DNA of 16,754 bases from an uncultured Oscillospiraceae bacterium (GTDB lineage: Bacteria > Bacillota > Clostridia > Oscillospirales > Ruminococcaceae), in the NCBI GenBank assembly GCA_947522735.1, contig CANNTZ010000054.1, positions 1 to 16,754 of the forward strand, written 5' to 3'. How positions within the stretch are numbered: the stretch's first letter is position 1; every line of letters begins with the position of its first letter. The notes under the pieces were generated by a model, which had not been told where the DNA came from, made no database searches, and saw only the letters and a list, made by a program, of their open reading frames with translations. This document shows positions 1-6,741 of the stretch, piece after piece. The translations under genes were made by a program, and so were the position numbers.

Positions 1-1
1 T

Positions 2-75
2 GCGGGTGTAGTTCAATGGCAGAATCCCAGCCTTCCAAGCTGGTCGTGTGGGTTCGATTCCCATCACCCGCTCCA
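2..75 (+). tRNA. tRNA-Gly(TCC)
   Basis: A complete cloverleaf. The acceptor arms GCGGGTG (2-8) and CACCCGC (65-71) pair perfectly. The anticodon loop at 32-38 presents TCC, the T-arm carries GGTTCGATTCC, and CCA is encoded at 73-75. It is the first gene of a plus-strand tRNA cluster, and its promoter must lie before the window. It decodes GGA/GGG glycine codons. Confidence 0.97.
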
Positions 76-92
76 TTTCCACGGCAGTAGAT

Positions 93-169
93 GCGCCAGT
101 AGCTCAGCCGGATAGAGCAACTGCCTTCTAAGCAGTAGGCCAGGGGTTCGAGTCCCTTCTGGCGCGCCA
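93..169 (+). tRNA. tRNA-Arg(TCT)
   Basis: The acceptor arms GCGCCAG (93-99) and CTGGCGC (159-165) pair perfectly. The anticodon stem ACTGC/GCAGT encloses the loop at 125-131 with anticodon TCT at 127-129, and CCA is encoded at 167-169. It lies 17 nt after tRNA-Gly, so the two are probably co-transcribed. It decodes AGA/AGG. Confidence 0.97.
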
Positions 170-200
170 CTCTTTTCCCTGCGCGGGCGCGATATAATAT

Positions 201-278
201 GGTGGATATAGCTCAGTTGGTTAGAGCGCCAGGTTGTGGCCCTGGAGGCCGTCGGTTCGAATCCGACTACCCACCCCA
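201..278 (+). tRNA. tRNA-His(GTG)
   Basis: The anticodon GTG is at 236-238. The T-arm is GTCGG/CCGAC (251-255/263-267), and CCA is encoded at 276-278. G201 is the extra -1 guanosine that marks tRNA-His; it faces C275. The acceptor stem has one A-C mismatch at the fifth pair (A206 against C270). All other stem pairs hold, so the gene still looks functional. Confidence 0.95.
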
Positions 279-281
279 CCA

Positions 282-312
282 GGGTCTGTCAGAGATGGCA
301 GACCCTTATTTT
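282..312 (+). terminator. Terminator-like hairpin between tRNA-His and tRNA-Gln
   Basis: GGGTCTG (282-288) pairs with CAGACCC (299-305). A T-G and a C-G pair extend the stem, leaving a 6-nt loop, and TTATTTT follows at 306-312. This has the shape of an intrinsic terminator. Only 6 nt then remain before tRNA-Gln, which is too little for a separate promoter. It may therefore be a leaky terminator or a processing hairpin. Confidence 0.6.
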
Positions 313-318
313 CAATAT

Positions 319-393
319 TGGGCTGTCGCCAAGCGGTAAGGCACAGGACTTTGACTCCTGCATTCGCGCGTTCAAATCGCGCCAGCCCAGCCA
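319..393 (+). tRNA. tRNA-Gln(TTG)
   Basis: The acceptor arms TGGGCTG (319-325) and CAGCCCA (383-389) pair perfectly. The anticodon stem CAGGA/TCCTG encloses anticodon TTG (351-353). CCA is encoded at 391-393. The U1-A72 start of the acceptor stem is typical of bacterial tRNA-Gln. It is the last tRNA of the cluster. Confidence 0.96.
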
Positions 394-394
394 T

Positions 395-422
395 GCCCCC
401 GTGCTGACGCGCGGGGGCTTTA
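395..422 (+). terminator. Intrinsic terminator of the tRNA cluster
   Basis: GCCCCCG (395-401) and CGGGGGC (412-418) form a perfect GC-rich stem, followed by a short T-rich tail (TTTAT). It starts 2 nt after the CCA of tRNA-Gln. Confidence 0.75.
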
Positions 423-521
423 TCTATCTCCCCCCGCACTTAACCTCTGTCAGCCTTGGCGAAGCTATAGGCAATATCGAATAGCGAAGCAGCTCAGTCA
501 TTATTCATATAACAAAGCGGC

Positions 522-560
522 AGCGCGTCCCTCGGCATCTTGGCCGCGCTTTTATTTTTT
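522..560 (+). terminator. Possible second terminator, 3' of the methyltransferase gene
   Basis: AGCGCG (522-527) pairs with CGCGCT (545-550) across a 17-nt loop. TTTATTTTTT follows on the plus strand. The structure sits directly beyond the stop codon of the minus-strand methyltransferase, so it may end either transcript. The plus-strand reading has the better T tract. The stem is short, so confidence is low. Confidence 0.4.
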
Positions 561-1330
561 CACCTTTTATTTTGTTTTGAACACACCAGTAAAAAACGGT
601 GGATCCGTCCCTCGACACAGCCGTTTCGCTCCAACATCCGCTGAGCGCGCAGCAGCCTGTTTTTGCAGCGATCCACGGAGAAATCCGGAAATTCCCACTC
701 GATGATGCGCGCAAACCAGACGAGCGCGCCAATATCGAAGAATTTGATCGGCCTGAAGCACTCCCGCGCATCCAGAATATCAAAGCCTGTATCGCTAAAC
801 CGCTTGCGGACGGTTGCAAGATATTGCTCCGGGAACGGAAGCTCCGTCTTTCCAAGGAGAAGCTCCACCAATTCGCGGTCATTCTCGGCGCCCACCTGTT
901 CCGTGATGAAAATGCCGCCGTCCTTCAAAGCACGATGTATTTCCTCCGCGTTAAAATCGCCGTGGCGGTTGATGATCATGTCAAATGCAGCATCATCAAA
1001 CGGAAGGGCGTCCTTTCCGTCTCCAGCGCGAAAATCGATTCCGAGTGGGAGCAGGGCTTCTCTGCACAGCTCAACGTTCGGAGGATATGCCTCCGTCGCG
1101 CCGGTGTTTTCGTAAGGATGACGGAGGGACAGCAGAAACTCGCCGCCGCCGGTGTCTATATCCAGCAGCTTCATCTCCGGCTTTAGGCAGTCCAGTATGA
1201 CGCGCCGGTAATCCCACGGCAGATCCGTTTCCTCCGTGTATCTTCCCGCAATATGCGAAAAGTCCCATCCGTGGATATGCGCGACGTCTTCTTCACGTTT
1301 CCAAATGCTAATCAATTCATTTTCATTCAT
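560..1330 (-). CDS. Class I SAM-dependent methyltransferase
   Basis: A 256-residue cytosolic protein with a Rossmann-type methyltransferase fold. Motif I is LDIDTGGGEF (residues 56-65), preceded by hydrophobic residues. An acidic residue follows at the end of strand 2 (GATEAYP, about 78-83), and motif IV-like residues lie around FDMIINRHGDF (116-126). The helical C-terminal part ends in IHRFLLVCSKQ, a typical final strand. The start is supported by GGGAG 8 nt upstream of ATG 1330. The substrate cannot be read from the sequence; small-molecule methyltransferases of this kind are widespread in Clostridia. It has its own promoter (1369-1397) and is separated by 243 nt from the broken condensation-like gene upstream, so it is probably a single-gene unit. 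Confidence 0.88.
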   Translation of the reverse strand: MNENELISIWKREEDVAHIHGWDFSHIAGRYTEETDLPWDYRRVILDCLKPEMKLLDIDTGGGEFLLSLRHPYENTGATEAYPPNVELCREALLPLGIDFRAGDGKDALPFDDAAFDMIINRHGDFNAEEIHRALKDGGIFITEQVGAENDRELVELLLGKTELPFPEQYLATVRKRFSDTGFDILDARECFRPIKFFDIGALVWFARIIEWEFPDFSVDRCKNRLLRAQRMLERNGCVEGRIHRFLLVCSKQNKR

Positions 1331-1368
1331 GACAACCGCTCCCTTATCCCTTTGTACGGGATTTTTTC

Positions 1369-1397
1369 GTTATAGAGAAGGCCGCCGTCTGTACCAA
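1369..1397 (-). promoter_or_regulatory. Promoter of the methyltransferase gene
   Basis: Reading the minus strand, TTGGTA (1397-1392) and TATAAC (1374-1369) are separated by exactly 17 nt and lie about 40 nt upstream of ATG 1330. The rest of the gap (1398-1573) shows no recognisable gene or RNA on either strand. Confidence 0.55.
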
Positions 1398-1573
1398 ATC
1401 GGGTCAGGCTCGCGGCGGCTCCGCTTTGTGTGGCGACTATCATCCTGCGTCCGCATTGCCGCAGGCTGTCAATGCGAACAAGCTAACAACGACTGCGAGC
1501 GCGGGAAATATTCTGCTTTTCTCGTCAACCACTAACACCTTGCCTTGATTTCGCGCAATAGCGAGGCGTGCCT

Positions 1574-2827
1574 TCACTTTTTCAGCAAGCGCAATTGCCG
1601 CCGCAGCTCTCCCTCGGATAGCTTTTTTCTGTAAAAGCTGCCCACCACCTCCATTTTCCCGTCAGTCGTCAGCACCCCAAGCACTTCTTTTGCGGAGGGC
1701 GGCAGCGGCGGGATAAATATTGCGGACAGCAGGCTTTTGTTTTCGATGCTTCCAAGATTCGTCATACTGACGCCGGCTCCGGGATTAAAGCCAAGCATTG
1801 CGTTCCCCACAAATTTTGCCGCCCTGCTCTTGAAATTCCCCAATGAAGCAATCGCCGCCGCATCCGGCAGGCCTGCGTCCATCTCCAGATAGCACGCCAG
1901 AACCAGCAGCCATTTTCCTTTGTCTCTCCTGCATTTTTCAACAATGCGATGAATTCTCTGTGCATCCCCGGCAATTTCTTTCCCCCTGCTTTTATACACA
2001 ATCCCGACGGCAGAAGAATAATTGCCCAAAGCCCCCGGACGGTAACAGGCTATATCCTTGCGCACATCTGCGCCGATTACGATTTTTGCCGTGCCTGTTG
2101 CGGAAAAAAGGAGCGCCAACAGATAATCATTAACCGATACCCGGGCCTTGTGACATAGCTCACTGATTTCCAGCAGCTTTTTTCGAATATGCCGCTTCTT
2201 ATGTATCCACAGGGATTATTTTTTACAAACTGCTCCGCAAACGCCGCGTACTCCGTATAAGAGACTGTCTGCTTTTCCCTGCGCCACAAAGGTTCATTCT
2301 CCTCACAAGTGCCCTGCTGATGCCCGACAAGCCGCTTTTTCCGGAAGCTCCGACGCAGACGCAAGCAACCGTTCCTCCACATATGCCGGGCGCCCTCCCT
2401 CAACATAGCAATCCGCAAATTCCGTCACCAATTGCAGCAGCGCTCTGCCGTCGCAAAGAAGATGGTGCGCCACAAACAGCATTTGAAGCCCGCCCCCGCT
2501 TTCGGGATAGCAGAACGCCTTCAGCAGACCGTTGTGAAAGACATCCCATTCCCGCTCTCCAATCCGGCGGTAGTCCTCCCATAATTTCGCCTCGCTGCCG
2601 CGCACCGCGAAGTTAACGGCGGAGCGACCCGTATCCTTGTAATAAAGCGCTCCGTCCCCCTCCTGCGCAATCAGGCAGTTCAGGAGCGGATGAGCCTCCG
2701 CCAGCGCCTACAAAGCAAGCTGAACCCTTTGCACATCATATTCCGCCGCAAGCTGAAACGCGAGGCCGAGGTGCCTGTTGGGACACATGAAATGCGCCCG
2801 CTCCGAAAGGGCATACTTCCTTTTCAC
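1574..2827 (-). pseudogene. Condensation-domain-like acyltransferase, broken by an amber stop and two frameshifts
   Basis: Joining frames gives a protein of about 417 residues of the NRPS-condensation/alcohol-acetyltransferase superfamily. The catalytic HHxxxDG motif is present as HHLLCDG (2447-2467). An N-terminal strand/helix segment contains ALAEAHPLLNC, and the C-terminal half contains GADVRKD and SMTNLGSI, both typical of these folds. Three lesions are visible. A TAG codon interrupts the reading frame at 2708-2710 (LAL*ALAEAHP). A frame change occurs at the five-T run 2336-2340, and another at the six-T run 2178-2183 (one extra A and one missing A on the coding strand would explain them). 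The likely start is GTG 2827, which overlaps the TGA of the upstream metallo-hydrolase gene by the sequence GTGA. The intact ancestor would have been a soluble acyltransferase, partner unknown. Sequencing error could explain the runs but not easily the amber codon. Confidence 0.8.
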
Positions 2828-3720
2828 AGATTATTCCCCCTGTCAAGCCTCTGCCAGGCCAGCATATTTCCGCTGAAGTCAACCGCTACCCGTCCCATGT
2901 CCTTCAGCCACGCAAGATATGAGCGCACGGTGCTTCCGACAAGGGCATACTGCTCAAAGGTCATGCTCAGGCCGTAATCGTCAAATATCCTTTTCAAAAG
3001 CTGCTCAAAGCACATCGGGCTGCCGCAAAGCTCCACAATGTGGTCAGCCACCCCGTTTATCTTGTCGATGTTGTACTGCGCCAGCTCGGAAACGCTCTCG
3101 GCCGCATCTGCGTGAGCCGGAACGAACAGCTTGGCCCGCATGGCTTTGACGGCTTCCAGTGTGCTAAGGCAGGCTCCCACGTCATAGATGAAGCCGATCT
3201 GATATTTGTCCAGCGTTTCCCGGCTGGAAAGGCAGTCGGCAAGAAACACCACATCATCCGGCGTGCGGAAGCCCACCATGTCAAAGAAGTGTCCGGGAAG
3301 CGGAAGAATGGAAAAGCCGCTCGGCAGCGTGTCCGCCGTCAGCTCCTCGGCGGCGCTGTCCTGTGCCAGCAGAAACTTGTGGCGCAGCTCACGCGGCGGA
3401 TACCCGCCGTACAGAAACGACGGCTCCAGAACCGTATGACGCGTGAAGTCACACTCAATCCCCGACGCGTAGATCTTGCAGCCGGTCTGCTTTTGCAGAT
3501 ATTGATTGCCGCCGATGTGGTCGGCGTTGGAGTGCGTGTTGTAAATGGCGGTGAGGTGCCAGCCGTTTTCATTGAGAAGCCGGCTCACCCTGCGCCCCGC
3601 GTCCTTATCGTTGCCGCTGTCAATCAGGCAGACCTCCGTATCGTTCAGCCGGACAAGTCCAATTTTTGCGGGGCTTTGTATGTAATAGCAACGCTCAGAT
3701 ACCTGTATCAGCTCGTACAT
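2824..3720 (-). CDS. Metallo-beta-lactamase-fold hydrolase
   Basis: A 298-residue MBL-fold metal hydrolase. The metal motif reads THSNADHIGG (residues 62-71), so the usual HxHxDH appears as HxNxDH: the second His is Asn. The other expected ligands are present: PGHFFD (142-147, His144), the bridging Asp in FLADCLS (Asp162), and PAHAD (His203). After the catalytic domain, residues 210-298 form a helical tail resembling a small winged-helix domain seen at the end of many MBL proteins. ATG 3720 was chosen over the upstream in-frame extension because AGGAG lies about 10 nt before it and the family homology begins there. The substrate is unknown. It starts 53 nt after the DUF2975-like gene and its stop overlaps the start of the broken condensation-like gene. 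Confidence 0.88.
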   Translation of the reverse strand: MYELIQVSERCYYIQSPAKIGLVRLNDTEVCLIDSGNDKDAGRRVSRLLNENGWHLTAIYNTHSNADHIGGNQYLQKQTGCKIYASGIECDFTRHTVLEPSFLYGGYPPRELRHKFLLAQDSAAEELTADTLPSGFSILPLPGHFFDMVGFRTPDDVVFLADCLSSRETLDKYQIGFIYDVGACLSTLEAVKAMRAKLFVPAHADAAESVSELAQYNIDKINGVADHIVELCGSPMCFEQLLKRIFDDYGLSMTFEQYALVGSTVRSYLAWLKDMGRVAVDFSGNMLAWQRLDRGNNL

Positions 3721-3773
3721 TTTCGGTTTTCTCCTGTTTTGTCGTCGTTTTTCTCGGCGCAAGCAGCGCATCC

Positions 3774-4319
3774 TTATTCGGCGATGCTGCGCTCCTCCTG
3801 TCGCTCCGCACCATACCGGCAAACCAACGACATGACAAGAAGCATCACCCCGAGAGCGACTGAACCGGCGTTGTCCAAACGAAGCGGTGCGACGCCCTGC
3901 ATGGTCTGTTTAATCACGGCGTGGACGATTTCTGCAACGAGCTGTGCGCCGACGGGAATGCAGATTGTCATTATGCCGAGGCGCATCATTTCCTTTGCCC
4001 CGCCAAGGCTGAACGGCGTTCCGTCGGCAAGCTCGCGCCCAAAATAATGCTCCGCGAATTTGGCAAGCACGGCTTCTCCGGCGCAGAGGATCATGCCTGC
4101 CGCCATCGCCGCATAAGCAGTGCCGGCGGTAACCTCCGCTCCCGCATTCAAAATGCTTTTCAGCGTCACGCCGCCGATTTTCAGCGCGGGCGCACCAAGC
4201 GCCATGCTGAGGATGCCGACGATGCAGCCGCAGAAGCCGACAATACAGAAGATGAACACAAGCTTGCTGAGAATTTTTCCGATTTTCGAGAGTGTCTGAA
4301 TGGTTTTCAGCGTTTTCAT
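3774..4319 (-). CDS. DUF2975-like four-TM membrane protein
   Basis: A 181-residue integral membrane protein with hydrophobic segments near residues 19-43, 61-86, 112-136 and 150-168. Between the second and third lies GRELADGTPFSLGGAKEM, resembling the conserved G-x-PFT...A loop of DUF2975 proteins. The C-terminal CRYGAERQEE matches the 'FRYGAELQEE' ending known from that family. The role of DUF2975 is unknown; homologues are often encoded next to a small XRE-type regulator, which is absent here. The ATG follows the hydrolase stop by a single nucleotide (TAA-A-ATG), with AAAGGA upstream, so the two are translationally coupled. Confidence 0.75.
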   Translation of the reverse strand: MKTLKTIQTLSKIGKILSKLVFIFCIVGFCGCIVGILSMALGAPALKIGGVTLKSILNAGAEVTAGTAYAAMAAGMILCAGEAVLAKFAEHYFGRELADGTPFSLGGAKEMMRLGIMTICIPVGAQLVAEIVHAVIKQTMQGVAPLRLDNAGSVALGVMLLVMSLVCRYGAERQEERSIAE

Positions 4320-4320
4320 T

Positions 4321-4959
4321 TTATGTTTTCCTTTTGACTTGTAATAAATGATGATCGATTTTCCACGGTTCCGTAATCCACCTGTCCAAAAACCGCAGTT
4401 GTTCTTCCGTGTGGAACCAATGCTCGCCGTTTGGCAAGACGGTCAGCTCCGCGCCGGTTTTCTCCGCAAAAGCGGATATTGTTTCCGGAGAGGTCAGATT
4501 GTCATGTTCTCCGTACAAAATGCGGGTGGGGATTCGCCAGAAAAGCGGATGCTCCCGCACATAGGTAAGATAATCCCATGACAGCGTTTCACCGAACTCC
4601 GTAGGAATTTCCAATTTTTCTGCAAGCTCCTGCTCGGTCACACCTGCCCACTGCATCATGTTGCCGATTAGCCTCTCCATGTCTACCACTGGCGAGATCA
4701 AATAAGCCTTGTCGATGAGCGTTTCATCCAGCGAGGATATGGAGAAAAATGCGCCGATGCTGTTTGCCACCAGCGTGAGATTATCACAGCGCTTGCGCTG
4801 CCCGGCAAAAAAACTCGGGAACTCCTCCTTGGTCTCCCACGGGGTCTGCGCACGGTAATCGAAGCCAATGACTTCCGCTTCCGGGAACAGGGGCTTGTAA
4901 TGCGCAGCTTCCTCCGCCGAGCCTCCCTTGCCGTGGACATATACAATTATACCGTTCAT
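4321..4959 (-). CDS. Alpha/beta hydrolase
   Basis: A 212-residue serine hydrolase. An oxyanion-hole segment YVHGKGGS lies at residues 7-14. The nucleophile elbow is ANSIG (Ser67), a variant of GxSxG with Ala in the first position. The acid is probably Asp153 in LYGEHDNLT, and the base His180 in PNGEHWFH. The size and the early HGKGG resemble small esterase/lipase-like hydrolases of the YdeN/RBBP9 type, but the substrate cannot be deduced. There is no signal peptide, so it is cytosolic. The start lies one nucleotide after the stop of the upstream TIGR04076-like gene, with GAGGGA as ribosome binding site. Confidence 0.86.
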   Translation of the reverse strand: MNGIIVYVHGKGGSAEEAAHYKPLFPEAEVIGFDYRAQTPWETKEEFPSFFAGQRKRCDNLTLVANSIGAFFSISSLDETLIDKAYLISPVVDMERLIGNMMQWAGVTEQELAEKLEIPTEFGETLSWDYLTYVREHPLFWRIPTRILYGEHDNLTSPETISAFAEKTGAELTVLPNGEHWFHTEEQLRFLDRWITEPWKIDHHLLQVKRKT

Positions 4960-4960
4960 T

Positions 4961-5278
4961 TTATACTTCCCTCTTTATCGCTCTCATTTGAAAGCAAACG
5001 CATCCATCCGGACACACATAGTCCTTAACCAGCGGCTCCTTACCGCCAACAAGAGTCAGATCGCCCCCGCTTCTTACCGCCTGCATATCCCCATAAAGAA
5101 TCTGCATCAGCTTTGAACAGATCCCATATCCCTGCTCATTCACCGGACACCCGTAGGTGCATCGATACCTGTCCCCGATTTCTTTCCCGTTTCTACAGTA
5201 GTTTTCCGTGTGATCTCCTCTTAAAAATCCTGTGACTTCAATTTCAAAACTATATTCTTCCGCATACCATTTTTTCAT
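4961..5278 (-). CDS. TIGR04076-like small Cys-rich protein
   Basis: A 105-residue cytosolic protein with a high Cys content: Cys28, Cys40, Cys44, Cys54, Cys89, Cys93 and Cys95. The pattern CTYGCP in the middle and CPDGCVCFQM near the end resembles TIGR04076 family proteins, whose function is unknown. The paired CP motifs suggest metal or Fe-S binding (inference). ATG 5278 is preferred over an in-frame ATG 18 nt upstream because GGAGGAG sits 7 nt before it. It follows the TetR gene by 63 nt. That gap holds a TATAAT but no adequate -35, so read-through from the TetR promoter is more likely than a separate start. Confidence 0.68.
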   Translation of the reverse strand: MKKWYAEEYSFEIEVTGFLRGDHTENYCRNGKEIGDRYRCTYGCPVNEQGYGICSKLMQILYGDMQAVRSGGDLTLVGGKEPLVKDYVCPDGCVCFQMRAIKREV

Positions 5279-5341
5279 CGGTTTTCTCCTCCGCATATTT
5301 CACAAGCCTGACGTTTTTATAATTATATGAAATCCCCATGC

Positions 5342-5974
5342 TTACCTGCCGATCAATTCACGAAAAACGGCGTCACGGTCAAAGGAGCCTGCCGCAAAGC
5401 CGGGGATCTCCTTGATGGACTTGCAAATGCCGATGCTGAACCCCGTCAGAATGTGACCGAGCTCCCTCTCGGAATAGGGGCAGTCGCCGGTCACAATCAG
5501 CGTGGACAGGCTGTGCACCACGAGCCATAAATCACGGAAATAGAGGTCTGCTTCCTCGGCCGAGATATGATAAATACTCATCAGCGTCGGGCGAACCATC
5601 TCCTGCAAATGTCGCATTGACTTCATGGCGCTGCATTCCTGCTCCTGCGTCCGGGCCAAAAACAAAAACCGATAAAGCTCCGGCTCCTCCCGTGCAAAAC
5701 GAATATACTGCATCCCGACGCCGAAAAAGGGGAGCTTCTCTTGCAGGCCCGCATTTGTATAGCCGTCATACACGCGCACCGCAGCGGCATAAACCTCCTG
5801 CCTGACGGTATCCATAGAGCCGAAGGCGGTAAAAACCGGTTGTGTGGAGGTGCCAAGCTCATCCGCCATCGTCTTTGCGGTCAGCCCGTCGATCCCCTTT
5901 GCCCGCACAACGCGCAGCGCCGCTTCCACCATTTCCTCTTTCGTGAACTTGTTCTTTGGAGCCATGGTCTGCAT
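5342..5974 (-). CDS. TetR/AcrR family transcriptional regulator
   Basis: A 210-residue repressor-type regulator. The N-terminal TetR DNA-binding domain spans about residues 8-55, with helix-turn-helix GLTAKTMADELGTSTQPVFT (30-49) followed by the typical FGSMDTVRQEVY. The remainder is a helical ligand-binding/dimer domain with no recognised ligand. ATG 5974 (GGGAG 5 nt upstream) and ATG 5965 are both possible starts. It is the first gene of the minus-strand unit that continues into the Cys-rich protein, hydrolase, membrane protein and MBL protein. A perfect 7-8-7 inverted repeat between its promoter and start suggests autorepression. Confidence 0.9.
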   Translation of the reverse strand: MQTMAPKNKFTKEEMVEAALRVVRAKGIDGLTAKTMADELGTSTQPVFTAFGSMDTVRQEVYAAAVRVYDGYTNAGLQEKLPFFGVGMQYIRFAREEPELYRFLFLARTQEQECSAMKSMRHLQEMVRPTLMSIYHISAEEADLYFRDLWLVVHSLSTLIVTGDCPYSERELGHILTGFSIGICKSIKEIPGFAAGSFDRDAVFRELIGR

Positions 5975-5999
5975 CCTTTCTCCCGGAAGTAGATCGTTC

Positions 6000-6021
6000 T
6001 ATACATATTATCCGATGTATA
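6000..6021 (-). promoter_or_regulatory. Probable TetR operator
   Basis: A perfect inverted repeat: TATACAT (6000-6006) and ATGTATA (6015-6021) with an 8-nt spacer. It lies just downstream of the -10 box, over the expected transcription start, a normal place for a TetR operator. A second small palindrome GTATATTATAC (6024-6034) overlaps the -10 box. Binding by the adjacent TetR protein is inferred from position. Confidence 0.6.
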
Positions 6022-6027
6022 TTGTAT

Positions 6028-6057
6028 ATTATACTACAAGAGAGGCATTTCTGTCAA
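6028..6057 (-). promoter_or_regulatory. Consensus sigma-A-type promoter of the TetR operon
   Basis: On the minus strand TTGACA (6057-6052) and TATAAT (6033-6028) are both perfect consensus hexamers with an 18-nt spacer. They lie about 55-80 nt upstream of the TetR start. It should be strong when not repressed. Confidence 0.8.
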
Positions 6058-6269
6058 TACGGAAGCGCTTGATATTATGCGCAAATTTTGTTTTCTGCCT
6101 GTGCTTGCACGGCGCGGATATCGGCCGTTTGCCGCCTTTCCGTCATCGGCAGGGCGTTCTTTGTTCTGCGAAAGCTTTGGCCTTTTCGGAAAGCGCCCTC
6201 AACAATCGAAGCCCTCCTCAGAGCATGGACTCACCAATAATATGGGCATTTCCCCGCGGCGCAAAAATA

Positions 6270-6310
6270 AGCCCGGACATTGAGAGAAACCCAATGTCCG
6301 GGCTGTTTTT
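6270..6310. terminator. Strong bidirectional intrinsic terminator
   Basis: A perfect 13-bp stem: AGCCCGGACATTG (6270-6282) and CAATGTCCGGGCT (6292-6304). Each side has a T-rich tail: GTTTTT on the plus strand, TATTTTT on the minus strand. It ends the minus-strand hydratase-HAD-PH operon, whose last stop codon is at 6322. No plus-strand gene that needs it is visible. Confidence 0.92.
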
Positions 6311-6321
6311 CGTCATACCGA

Positions 6322-6720
6322 TCAGTGCGCGCCGCCGTCGAAGGAGTCGCCGAGGCTGTCGGCGAGGAACTCGCGCCCGGCGATGCGCTTACGCTCGCGC
6401 TCCTCCTCAACCATGTCGGAGAGGAGGTTCTTGACCTCGCGCGGGTTTTTGATGTGCTTTATGTCAAATTCCGGCGTGGATTTGTCGGCGGAGCAGCAGT
6501 GGATGGTGCCGACGCCGCACAGTCGCTCGCCGAAGCTGCGCTTGAGGGTGAGATCCATTATGCGGTAGAGCCGGATCTCCTCCTCGCGCTTGCTGAGGAA
6601 GCCGGTGGAAATGAGCAGCTTGTCGTCCTCCAGCATATAGGTCGTAAAGCTCAGAGGGAGCCCGAAGATTCCTCTTTTTTTGTCCTTCCAGATGTACTCG
6701 GTCTGATTTTTTCTGCCCAT
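6322..6720 (-). CDS. Bacterial PH-domain protein
   Basis: A 132-residue soluble protein with one bacterial pleckstrin-homology-like domain. Key stretches are KKRGIFGLPLSFTTYML (14-30), an ISTGFLSKREEEIRLYRIMD run (37-56), and GVGTIHCCSADKSTPEF (69-85), the beta-barrel pattern of the bPH/YdbT-like families in Clostridia. A charged helix (VEEERERKRIAGREF) follows. It has no TM segment, unlike many YdbT-type proteins. AGGAGG lies 8 nt before the ATG. It is the third gene of the hydratase operon, 21 nt after the HAD gene, and a terminator follows. Its function is unknown; its link to the upstream metabolic genes is positional only. Confidence 0.8.
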   Translation of the reverse strand: MGRKNQTEYIWKDKKRGIFGLPLSFTTYMLEDDKLLISTGFLSKREEEIRLYRIMDLTLKRSFGERLCGVGTIHCCSADKSTPEFDIKHIKNPREVKNLLSDMVEEERERKRIAGREFLADSLGDSFDGGAH

Positions 6721-6741
6721 AACCGGCGCCTCCTTTTATTT

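Larger units (their letters stand above)
5975..6321. other. Intergenic region between the TetR and PH-domain units
   Basis: The TetR-side end holds the promoter and inverted repeat (6000-6057), and the other end holds the bidirectional terminator (6270-6310). I see nothing convincing in 6058-6269: no RNA fold, repeat or credible small gene on either strand. Confidence 0.7.

Noticed and set aside
193..198. TATAAT just before tRNA-His as a promoter
   Set aside because: It ends 2 nt before the tRNA, too close for a start site upstream of the gene, and no -35 lies at the right distance.
2708..2710. TAG as a recoded (pyrrolysine or suppressed) codon
   Set aside because: Two frameshifts in the same gene make simple decay or error more likely, and no recoding signal is visible after the codon.
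6075..6206. A 43-codon minus-strand frame with GAGGAGG upstream
   Set aside because: The codon at the right distance is ATT, there is no ATG/GTG/TTG start nearby, and the peptide has no recognisable features.
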